A stretch of DNA of 64,000 nt from Brachionus manjavacas (lineage: Eukaryota; Rotifera; Eurotatoria; Ploima; Brachionidae), in NCBI GenBank assembly GCA_019054805.1, contig JAHQIY010000003.1, positions 6,448,001 to 6,512,000 of the forward strand, written 5' to 3'. Made by a program: the position numbers and the translations under genes. Shown here piece by piece: positions 22,966-33,945 of the stretch. The notes under the pieces were generated by a model, which was given only the letters and a program-made list of their open reading frames with translations, searched no databases and was not told where the DNA came from. Numbering within the stretch: position 1 is the stretch's first letter; every line of letters begins with the position of its first letter.

Positions 22966-23844
22966 TGATTAATAAATGCAGGAGTTTTATTGTAAATTGT
23001 TAAAATATTTTATTAGTTGATAAATATATTTTTCAAATGAAAAAGTTAATTAAAATTTTTTTAACTAATGATTTAAATTTTTTAAATACAATAGTGAAAA
23101 AAAAGCTAAATTTTAGATTATTTTGAATGATTAAATTTATTTTAAATATTTATTTTATTCTAAATATTTATTTTATTCGAGAATATAAACGTCCTCATTG
23201 ATAAGTATTTATTTAGGGATTTATTCTAATCTTTACGGTCACCGCTATTACATATAAATTGATGAAATCTTTTGAGTTTGTTTTTTTTTAAACTATCTAT
23301 TTGAATTATTCTAAAAAATATTAAATTATTACAATAATAAAAGAAAATTATTTAATAATATTGGAAAAAATCAGGCAATAAAGGAGTCTAAAAAACTCAT
23401 CCGGCACTTATTCATATTTATTTTTATTCGCTAGATTTTAGTATTTAAAAATTTTAAGCATATAAAATGTGAAAGCAAAATTTTTGATAAAAATTTATTT
23501 TTTAGTAAATATTCAAAACTTAATAATCTTTTTCAAATTATGATCTCTCTAATTTTTGTATAACTATGCAAAGTTTTGAAAAACTTATAAACCCGATTAA
23601 TATTTTTGGTAAAGTGTCGGAAATCAATCAAATATAAGGAAAACATATTTTTCATATATATCAAAAAGAAATTCAAATTTTAATTCATCTGATATTATCA
23701 GATATCAAATGATAATAGCTGATTTCAGCTGATATGAGGAAAGTTTAAAAAGTTATCCTAAATTTTTAAATATTTTTCTCAAAAACAGAACTAAAATTAA
23801 TGACTTATTAGTTATTTTCTGTCTTGCTCCAGAGAAACCTCACC
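22966..23844. other. AT-rich spacer downstream of Dicer
   Basis: Holds the Dicer 3' end. No further gene or RNA recognised. Confidence 0.4.
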
Positions 23845-24048
23845 TGTTGAATCGTGTTAGCGCATGGTGATCATGTGATCATCACACACTAACCGAAGCA
23901 TCTAGAACGCTCTAGAAGCACACTCCACTCTCGACACGCATACACTTACAACTTTTGAGATTTATGGGATTATTGGAAATAATAACGAAAAAGAAAGAAA
24001 AGAGTTTTGGCTTAACCTCTTTTATTGAGTTAAGCTACGATACATCAA
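23845..24048. mobile_element. Possible solo LTR
   Basis: A 204-bp block begins TGTTGAATCGTGTTAGCGCA and is flanked on both sides by TCACC (23840-23844 and 24049-24053), a 5-bp duplication as LTR retrotransposons make. It is clearly less AT-rich than its surroundings and has CTAGAACGCTCTAGAAG, a motif type common in LTRs. The right end reads CATCAA, not the usual CA, so the boundary is uncertain. No internal retroelement genes are nearby. Confidence 0.4.
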
Positions 24049-24084
24049 TCACCTATTTTAAGGATGTTAATAAATTAATAAATA

Positions 24085-24608
24085 TAACGTAATGGTCCGA
24101 TAAATATGACATGTCACTAAAACAGAGTACCTTATTTTAGTGACATGTAATATTTGAGTGAACACTGATTTTTAAAATTGAAATATTCGCTTTTAGTGAC
24201 ATGCAACAAAAAGCGAATATGCATAAATAATGTTATTTTTTATGAAAATATTGCTCGGGTTTAATGACATGTTTTTAACTCATGTTAATTTAAAAATCAA
24301 CTTCTTTTTGTATAATACATTAAAAAATTCAATTCAATTCAAATAAAATATATTTTTCGACAAAAACTTTTATCTTAAATTATTTATTATAAAAAATTTG
24401 TCAATTACATGAGTTAAAATATGTCATTAAACCCGAGCAATATTTTCATAAAAAATAGCAATATTTATGCATATTTGCTTTTTGTTGCATGTCACTAAAA
24501 GCGAATATTTCAATTTTAAAAATCAGTGTTCACTCAAATATTACATGTCACTAAATTTGTTAGTTGTTATTTGTGTTGACATGTCATATTTATCGGACCA
24601 TTACGTTA
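24085..24608. mobile_element. 524-bp foldback element with about 200-bp inverted arms and subterminal repeats
   Basis: The left arm starts TAACGTAATGGTCCGATAAA and the right arm ends with its exact inverse, TTTATCGGACCATTACGTTA. Pairing continues for roughly 200 bp each side (for instance GCTCGGGTTTAATGACAT against ATGTCATTAAACCCGAGC), broken only by one unmatched segment of about 20 bp near the outer end. Each arm repeats the motif TTTAGTGACATG three to four times, which looks like a set of transposase-binding sites. Flanking TA may be the target duplication. No open frame. Confidence 0.85.
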
Positions 24609-25172
24609 ATTAAAAATGATGTTAAACTCTTAAAATAATTTTATATAAAGAATCTAATTTTATCATTTTCAAATATCATTGGATTAAAAAATTTGTAAAG
24701 GCTGTCAATATATATTCTTAACTTAAAAAACATTTTTTTTAATCATAATTCAATTTTTGTTTTATTCTAGGTGAAGCTATTAACTGATCACTGTAAAATT
24801 TAACAAAAGTGTTTTTCCAAATGATTGTTAAACAAAAGCTATTAACTGTTATTTAAATAAAGCATTAAAGTTAAAATTTAATAAAAATTATTTTTTAATT
24901 TTTTAAATAATTAATTCTAAGTCATAAAGTCAAAGCCAATTTAATTCATTAGACTAAAGTGGCAGCACTAACTACCTGGATCAGATAAAAATTCATGAGG
25001 ACGCAATCATGTCTGCATAGAACGATAAAAATTCAAATATTAATTTGAGTTAAAAATGACTTGATTTATAAGTCGAGTTTGATGACTTGATCTAAAAAAT
25101 GACTTTTTTTCTGACCTTTGCACACAAGTGAGTCAGTACTTTAAATTTCTATTCATGCATTTTCTCATTCTG
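24609..25172. other. AT-rich spacer
   Basis: Nothing recognised between the foldback element and the Tc1 element. Confidence 0.4.
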
Positions 25173-27293
25173 TACATTATGTCGAGAAAGTTTAGAACAT
25201 TACTAAAAAATTTAAAAAAAATATTTTAAGGTGTAAAAATCTAAAATTATAATCGATTTACATTTGATGTTAACTATATCATCTTAAAGATAATTTTATT
25301 AGCTTTCTTTTGGTATAAAGATTGTTCAAAAAAAATTTCTGAACACTCCAGAACCCATTTGAAAAAAAAGATAAATTTGAAAAAAAAAAAATAGTCTACA
25401 AAGTTTAGAACAATTATTTTATCCTAAAATTTTACCACACCTTGACAATTCCTGGCCAATTTTTTTTTTCACACAATGCTTGGAATGTTTTTTCATACTG
25501 TTTGTCTGCACTTATTACGTTTGGTTTATTATTTTTGGATTTTAAAATCGGTCATTTTATTGAGTTGTACCATTTTGGCGTTTTTTCCATAAAAATAGGC
25601 AAATAAAAAGCATCTAAGGTGGCAAATAATTGGTCTATTGAAGGATAAGACCAAATCTCAACACCTGACCTGATCTGGAATGCGATTTTTACGCGTATGA
25701 AGGTGAATAAATTCGCAACGAGGGATGAATTTATTGAAGAAATAAAAAGAGCAATCACTTAAGTACAAACAGACAAGGTTAAAAAATCAGATTGTTCTTT
25801 TAATAAAAGAATTAGTAATGTCGAGAATTCAAAAGGAAATTATTCGAATGATTTGAAAATACAAAGGAACAGTGATATACAAATTAAAGCTCAGCTTATT
25901 AGCTTTAATTTAAGCACATAAACTTAAACTTTGAACTAAGTAATTATAAATAAAATTTGACTTAAAGACTACCATATATTTCTCATTTAAACGATTATAT
26001 AAAATAGTGAAGAAAATAGTAATTTGTAAAAATTTTTATTTTTTTATTTAAATTGAATCAAATTTATAAAAATGTTCAAAATTTGGTGTAAATATCTTGT
26101 TCCGTTCAAAAGTTATACGATCAAAATCAAAAATATTCCAAATTTTTTACTTTTTAAAATAAGGTTAAAATTTGATGGTTTTTTGAGTATATCTCTTGAA
26201 CTGAATGTAATAAAAAAATGATCTATATATCATCTTGATCCTTGTTTGATTATCTATCAAATGATATATAAAACTTATTAAAATAATATCATTAACTAGG
26301 AGGACATTGAGATTTTTTAGGTGGAGTCAAGGTTATGCCGTTTATTTCCGGTATAAACAAAGCAGATACCTTATACAAAGTGTTTTGTAATCATTAAGGT
26401 CTAATATATATATGTATAAAATTTCAAAAATTTTCGATGAACCAATCACTAGATTATATCGAAAACAAACTCGCGCCAACATTTATTGAACACCCGTTAT
26501 TAAACAGAAAACCTAGGCTGTTTGTAAAACTTTTTGCAAACGAAAAGTATCACACCAAGTTTTGTTTACTAAAGTTACAAAATGGTGGAGATATTTGTTG
26601 GTATTTGGGGATGTATTAATTATTAAGGTACTGGATGCTGCTCCATTTATACAAGCAGAATTAATCAATTTGTGTACATGAACACTCTGGAAAATAACTT
26701 ATTACCATCAGCCGAGATATTTTTTGATCAGAGTCAAGACTGGATTTTTCAGAAGGATGGCGCTAGCGCATCTTCTGCTCATTACGTTCGATATTGGTTT
26801 CAAGAAAAACAAATAACAATTCTCCCCTGGTGCCCAAGATCACCTAATCTCAATCCAATAGAGAATTTAAGGTCATATATTGACCACAAAATGGTCAATA
26901 CAAAAATTACGTCAGTAGAGCATTTAAAAAGCGTTCATTTTGATGAATGGTTGAAAGTTCCTAGTGAAGTATTAAAAAACATGATTGAATCTATGCCAAA
27001 ACGTGTCGCTGAGTGTATTAAAGCTAAGGGTGTGCATTTTAAATGTTAAAAATATATGTTCTAAATTTTTTAGACATTTTTTTTTATTTTAAAAAATTTC
27101 ACTCCTTTTTTTTTGCGGTTTTTTTACTTCGATTTTTTTTTCTATCCTAGTTTATGTACTTTTCCGATAAAAAATTTTTTTAAATAGATTTCTAAAAAAA
27201 AATATCTATTTATTTTTAATATTTAGCCGCATGGCTTTCAAGAAACAAACCTTGCATAAAAAAATTGAAATGTTCTAAATTTTCCATACATAC
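25173..27293 (+). mobile_element. Tc1-like transposon with IR/DR-type ends, decayed
   Basis: Four copies of one motif mark the ends: AAAGTTTAGAACA at 25187 and 25400 on the left, and its inverse TGTTCTAAATTT at 27057 and 27271 on the right. The left pair is 213 bp apart and the right pair 214 bp, which is the inverted-repeat/direct-repeat layout of Sleeping-Beauty-type Tc1 elements. Outer ends read TACATTATGTCGAGAAAG and TTTCCATACATA. The transposase lies between (26437-27049). A second transposase-like scrap (ATRDEFIEEIKRAIT, 25660-25762) from another Tc1 subfamily suggests a nested insertion. Confidence 0.75.
26437..27049 (+). pseudogene. Tc1-like transposase, frameshifted
   Basis: The piece at 26437-26619 reads RKPRLFVKLFANEKYHTKF, then the frame breaks; a second frame gives VGIWGCINY and GTGCC near 26590-26640. 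From 26672 the catalytic end is open: MNTLENNLLPSAEIFF, WIFQKDGASASSAH (second catalytic Asp block, normally QxDxAPxH) and SPNLNPIENL (third acid). It ends MPKRVAECIKAKG. The DNA-binding domain and first catalytic Asp region are lost or too damaged to read. Stops and frameshifts mean no active enzyme. Confidence 0.88.
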
Positions 27294-28901
27294 TATTTAA
27301 CCAATTGGTAATTCAGTAAAACTAAATAGTTTTAAAATAAATTTTAAGATCACTGAATTTTAGATTAATATGATAAAAGGTGATTCAATGATTTCTTGTG
27401 GATAAGGAATAAACTTTTTATTTTCTGTTACAAATGAGTTTATTTGTAAAATTAATGGAATTGAAAATTAATAGCTTAAATGTCTTAAACTTCAAAATTG
27501 ATCTTTTGACCACAAAGCATTTTATTAATCTTGAATAAAATTATTCGGGCAATTGGAAGTTTACGATCAAGTGTAAATTTTTGATCAAATTTCTAGTTTT
27601 TGATTTATAAAAAAATAGTATTTTTTATCGATTGATATAATACTAAATTTTTAAACTTTATTAGATATGATTTGTTTAATCATTAATTAGGAAGAAAGTT
27701 ACATGAATTTTTTATCTGAAGTAAAATAAAATCTAAATCAATATTTTAAAATTTTGCAATACAAAATTTAACTTTGTTTCGCTGTAATATATTTAATTTA
27801 ATATTAAAATGATTTAAAGCCATAATTTGGATGCTTAAGTGTGAAATTTAAATTTGTCTTGAAAATTTTCAAATAAATATTTTATAAAAATCAATTAAAG
27901 ATCAATTGGAAAAAAAGAGATATTTTTTATTTAATCAAAATAATAAACATTTTGTGTTTGATTAAAAAGTATTTTAATAAAGCTTTATTGATAATTTTAC
28001 CAAGATTTTAATCAATTAATTTTTGATCATGTGATCATGACCATGAACTTCGAGTTACCATTATTCGACGGTTACGGTTAAATTATGTTACCGCTGTTCC
28101 TCAAATAATATTTCAAAATTCTGAGTAATTATTCTTTAGTTTCTATTTTAAATTTAAGGAGATAAGTTAAAAAAAAGTTATCATTTTTAAAAAAATTATA
28201 TGTTGGTATGAACAAAGATCATATTTTTCTTAATAAAACTTTTATTTTATTAAAGCCATTAGGTTCAAATATTGAATTTAAGAGCTTAATAATAATTAAG
28301 TAATGGTTCTTTACTAATCTTAAGATTACTTAAAAAAAAATGGACTTAAACTGTGATTGCAGGATAGAAAAAAGTTTCCTAATGACTTTGATTGATAATG
28401 ACTTTGATTTGCAAGTTTTACAAAATTTAGATCTTGGTCAATTAAAAATTGTTTAAATTTGTTTCAACATGATTTTACCAAACTCTTAAAATAAACAAGA
28501 AAAGTTTTATGTTATTAAGAGATCAAATCAAAATGATATTTTATTAAAATGTTTTGTAGGGAAAATAAAAATAAATCCATAAAAGAATAAAAATAGGGCC
28601 AAGCTTTCTGATAAATTAGAATTACTATTAAAACTTTGTATTCACTTTGTACATATAAAAATAGAAAACATATCTTATGTAACTTTTCTACGGTCATTAG
28701 CTCAGACAAAATTAGCAATAAATTCATTTTAAAAATATAAAATTCAAATTTTTCGTCAGGTCTTCTAAACTTCAATTTTAGTTGCATATTTTCGACCTGA
28801 AAGCCTTTTGAATTAAATAAAGAATGTATTTAAGAGTATTAGGATGGAATTTGTAAATTTTATAATAAGTTTTTTTAAATTTAATTATTAGTTCGACATA
28901 A
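27294..28901. other. AT-rich spacer between Tc1 element and CDC50 gene
   Basis: No gene recognised. It contains GATCATGTGATCAT at 28025-28038, a 14-mer that also occurs in the possible solo LTR (23869-23882). A 90-codon minus-strand frame at 28515-28787 has no visible domain. Confidence 0.4.
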
Positions 28902-31900
28902 TTAAAATTGCTGACTCTCGCTAGCCTCTATTACAGATATGTTGTTTCTGGAACTCGATGCCATATTTGACTGATACAGATCGTCGTTCGATTTTAGACT
29001 AGATTTAAATTAAAAAAAATAAATCAAAAAATTTAATCATAGCTTACTTTCGAGCAAATTTGAAATGAATGGCTAGAAATACAAAACCGAGTACAATGCA
29101 CAATGAGCCCACAACCAAATAGGCGATTCCGAGGAACGGATTTTTTCCTCCTATCCAAGTAGTCGTACTAATAATAAAAGTTTTCCTTCCATCAAAAGAT
29201 GTCACTGGATAATCTAAAAGATAAAACGAAATCAATTAAATCAGTTTGCCTTTTTGCTTTTAAAACTAACTGTAATCGATTTTTATTTTGTAATAGCCTT
29301 TTGGCAAGGAGCTATTGAAGGCAATTTTTGTATGATCAACTCTTCTGTATAATTTTCTAAAATTTGGCAAAGCAGCAGTTCTCATCCAAACAATTAAGTC
29401 TTCGTTTTTAAACCCATTGTTGTTTGGATCGTCTGGGTCCAATTCGGTGACATTTTTTTTCCAATTTATTGGTTTTATTGTATTAATAAAATTATTTTCT
29501 GGATTGTTGAATTTGACATCCTTATCTGTATTCCATGCTATTCCAGTTCTCAATAAATTAATTTGTACTGCAGGACTTATGTTAGCTACACCGGTATAAT
29601 TTATTTCAAAGGAATCATTAAAAAGAGAGTTGGCAATCGCACCACAAGGCGCAATGAATTTCTTTACTCCGTCCACAGTTTGTTCGTCATATGGTTTACA
29701 TTCACTGTTCAGACTTGTGTAAGATTTTCCTAATAGTTGGTTATCATCGCGCGATTTCACGTATCGTCTGTGGTTTTGGTAAAAATTTTTTAGACCATAA
29801 TATACATAAACCGGAGCCTCGAAGTCTTCATCGAGCTTAAAAGATATTTCACAGTAACAAGTTGCTGTATGGTTTACTAATTTTGAGCATGGCGTGCTTG
29901 TATCTATTGAATTGCAATCAGTATAGTCGTAAACAAACTCATTTACCTAATAAATTTAATTGCTTAAAAATTAAAATGAAATAACTGATGAATTACTATA
30001 TTTGAGAAATGTAACAAGATACCACCGAGAATAACAAAAATAACTCCGATTGAAAAGAATAAAGGCAAAACGGTTTTCGCTGTAAGAATCGGTTGCCAGG
30101 CTGGCAATCTTTGCTGTTTTAATAGTGTATCTTTTTAAAAAATAAAAAATCATGTGGGTTTTATAAACAATTAAAAAATTTAATACACATGATGCGCACT
30201 TTACCAAAAATTTGTGAGCAACAAAATGATAATTCCTAATGTTTTGAGAAAAGTAAAAAAAAAACATGAATCTAATTTACTAGTTAAGATAAGAGATAAT
30301 AAAAATAATTGAAAATAGAAGAATAAAATTTAAAATAAAGTTAATTTTCGAAATGAATTGCTTTGCACTCTGCACTTGAATTTTTGATGCTTTCGACACC
30401 TGATTTTATGGCAGTGTGATTATTAGAATAAAAACAGTGGCTAGAAATTGAGTTTGTATCTAAAATGACTTTGTTTATCACTAAGATAAATTTTTTTTAT
30501 GAAGATGCTACATACATTTGAAATAACTTTTTTTAATAAATAAACAGCTATTCTAATTTAAAAAAAACTCTTTGCATATTAAAGTCTTTTTTGACCTTTT
30601 TTGAGAATTGTTTCAAAAATAATTTTTGATCGAATTTTAAAATGTTTAATTTGGAAAATGAATCCGATTGTCGCTTAATGGAAAAAATGGACACTAAAGA
30701 CACTCAAGCAATTGCTAGATAAAGATAAAGACCAAAGAAATAGGCGCTTAATATTTTGGAGTTTCGAAGTCATTTTAAGATATTTCTAAATTTTTTTCGG
30801 ACTTAAGTATTATTTTCATTGAAAAAGTTTTTTATTTAAAAATTATTTTTATCTTAATTTAAACGCTAAAATTCATTTTATATTGATAAAAGTAAATTTT
30901 TAAAGGTAAAGTTAAATAAGTGATAGAAAAGTATCGGTCGAAAACAGAACAAAAATGAAAAAATTCAATGAATTTTATTCTGAAAATTAAATCAGCTGGT
31001 AGATTTAATGCAACAACTAAAATATTCTAAAAAAATGTACATTCGTTAAAATACAAGAAAAATGGCCTTGGGTAGCATATGCAGAAATTGAATCTAGGTG
31101 ATACTTTAGCTGATACAATTTTCAGAATAAAAGGTATTGAATTTTATTTAATTTCATCTTTTTCTTTTATTTATTTTTTTAATTTTTATTTCCCATTATA
31201 ATCAGTAGAGTAGAGTATCTGTTTGTATTATAATTCGAATTTTTGGTGGCTGGGACAGCGACATTTTTAAATAAAAATTTTATTGTAAAAAATTAAAGAG
31301 AAGACTGCTAATTATTTTAATTCAAAGTTCCAAGTCAATTAATTAAAATATTTTAATCAAAAACAATCGAACAAATCTTGAATGAAATAATACTATTAAT
31401 AATTGTCAGATTTCAAATAGATATACAGCAAAAATATAAGAATTGTTAAAAATTTTACTAATCATGATTAAAATTTTTTATAGTAAAATAAGTTATTAAT
31501 TATTTTTGGTATTAAGACTTAATACGGTAAAATATTTCATGTTAAACAAACCATGCTTAACCATAATCAAGTCTTAAATATTCCATTATTGTTAATCTAT
31601 GGTTTCTGTAATTTTTGTTTGAAAATTTTTTCTCAATATACTCTAATTATAATAGAGACACCGACGTCTAGTCGGGTTAAAATTTAAAATTAGTGCTCAC
31701 CTGAGATTTTTTTAGCTAGAATATCTAGTTTTATTTGTTGGATTGGAAGTTTCAGTAAGATTTAAAACTCTTAAATATTTACAGTTCTCATAATTCTAAT
31801 TAAAGAATCTAAAACAGGTAAATATGTCAATATTACTCATTCTCAAAAATTACAAGTGAATAAAATGTCTTATTGAGAAAAAATGTCCCAAAGCTCTACC

Positions 31901-32183
31901 ACTTAAAATATATGCTAAATGAAAAACCCGTAGAATTTAAAATATCTAAGCCTATCAAGATTTAAGAGAAATTTATATTCAAATAAAAATTTAATAATAA
32001 AAATAAATTACTTTTTGGCCGTTTCGATTGATTATTTTGTGGTTGTTCGGTAGAAGAGACAGTTGGTCCGGATGTGATGTCATCTCTGCTCCCTTCTGAT
32101 TTTTTATACCCACGGTTTATTGCACTTGTTTTGGTTCGTTTTATTTGGTCTATATTGGTAATGACCGAGTCGTTTTGATCCAT
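28902..32183 (-). CDS. TMEM30A: CDC50/TMEM30 family, beta subunit of P4-ATPase lipid flippases
   Basis: Partner subunit that P4-ATPases need to leave the ER and flip aminophospholipids. Five exons: 32183-32012, 30130-29997, 29946-29271, 29213-29048, 28998-28902; introns 1881, 50, 57 and 49 bp. All junction phases agree, giving 414 residues. The cytosolic N terminus is followed by [19 protein letters not shown] and the first membrane helix (about 73-98), a large ectodomain with KPIAPCGA-type [22 protein letters not shown]-type [20 protein letters not shown] and several NxS/T sites, then [15 protein letters not shown] and the second helix (about 350-375). Exon 5 replaces a stop that would follow if exon 4 ran on; it adds 32 residues ending EASESQQF. 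Identity to TMEM30A versus B cannot be decided, and invertebrates often have one gene. Confidence 0.95.
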
Positions 32184-33945
32184 TTTTTTTTATTTTTCAC
32201 CAAATTAATAACGAAGCTGTAATAAATTCTTTGATAAAAAAACTGTTCAATTACAGTTTAGATAAAAAATCATGACTTTTTTTCTAATAATAAAATAAAA
32301 TTATTTATTGAGCAACAAAGATAAAAATTAGTTAAAATGCAAATTTAATTTTATTCACTAATGTAAATTCTGTAATTAGAAAAGCAAAGGTAAAACTAGA
32401 ATTTATCTTAAGTTGAGGTCTGATCGATGTAAAAATTAAAACGTCGCGCTTAAAGTCGACAAGAATTACATAATATTCGTCTATGGAAAAATTTTAATTT
32501 TGACTTTACGATCAACTCTTTTGCTGATGATTTTCTCTTTTATTTTCTAAATAAAATTTTATGTTTTTTTTTTATTTTTTTAAATTATGATCTTTCGATA
32601 CAAATATTACTCCAAAAATAAAACAACAAAATAAATTATAAAATTTTATTATAATTCGAATATTTTCTCGCCCGAACATTCACTAACAAATAAGTTAACT
32701 AAATTACTAAGATATCGCCCTTTTTTTAATTAAATTTGGGACTAAAAACTTTCATAAAATTAGAATACTTAAATTGGTGTACTATAGAGAAAAAAAATGT
32801 TTCTTTTTGTAAGAAAATTTTTTTAAAACCAATTAAAACATTATTTTTTGATCACTTTTTTCTTAAATTTCTACTAGAAAAAAAAACCTTTTCAAAATCT
32901 GCTCTAGACAAAAACTCGGTTTCCTGTTATGGATTTTTTGATTAATTTTAGTTCTTTTATTAATTATTTAACATCAAAAATGTTATTATTCTAAAGTTCT
33001 TCCTAGAAACGATGTCTGTGGCCATGACTACTCAATAATTTTAACAAAAAAAATATTCCTTACGTAAAAGATCAAATCATGATTGTTTGTAAAATTGGAA
33101 TTGTGCTAAATTAAAAAAAAAGCTTACGTCAAGTGAAAAATTTTGCTGAATATATCTTGGCAAAAATGTACTCACATTCACCAATTACTTTGGAACAAGA
33201 TGAAAAATATTCAAATATTAGAAAATAATAAACAAATTTCAATCGAATGATGCAAAATATTTAATTGCCTTGGTGTCATCTGCAAGCATAGAAACTTTTA
33301 AAAATAATTCAACGAATTTTGCTTTTTTTAAAGGTTTTTGTTTATTTAAAGAACAACATTAGGAAGCTTTGAATAAAAAAATGAGGATTTGATCTAATTT
33401 TGGCCAAAAAAAATAATAATAGTCACATTCTTAAATAAAAAACATAACTATTTTTATCTAATTTATTTTTATAAATTCGTCAAGTTTATTTTTATTTCAA
33501 AAGACATTGATTGATTTCATAAAACAAACTTTTGGATTTTAAATAAAAATTTATTTTACAAAAAATGAACATTTCTAAAAATAACCTTATTCCATTTATG
33601 GCTTTTTGGTTCAAGTGGTTGATCATTCGAGTCCAAAAATATCGATCTAATGCAGCCATAAAACTCTGTATACTCTTTTTTATTATAATAATTTAAATTA
33701 AGTCTATAGATTAGAAATTTTGCTTATAAAAACTAACAGTTGTCAAGCTTTATTCTCGAATTTGAAAAATTTATTATAATATCTGCTATAATTTTTGAAT
33801 TTATTCAATTTTGAAATAGAATCGCTGTGTGATATTGAATGTTCGAATTCTATTCAAAAAATTTATTTTCTCCTACCTATCAAGCTTTTATTTTGATTGA
33901 AAATTAACATGTTTTTTGTAGAGTTGGGCTATGCATAATTAGACT
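32184..33945. other. Spacer between divergent CDC50 and EHBP1 genes
   Basis: About 1.76 kb of AT-rich DNA that should include both promoters. TTTTTTGTAG at 33912-33921, 25 bases before the EHBP1 ATG, could be a 5' UTR or trans-splice acceptor. Nothing else is recognisable. Confidence 0.4.

Noticed and set aside
23890-23910. Heat-shock-element-like AGAACGCTCTAGAAG
   Set aside because: The central TTC unit is mismatched and no gene starts nearby; more probably part of a solo LTR.
28515-28787. 90-codon minus-strand frame near the CDC50 3' end
   Set aside because: No domain, low-complexity hydrophobic composition, not in phase with any CDC50 exon.
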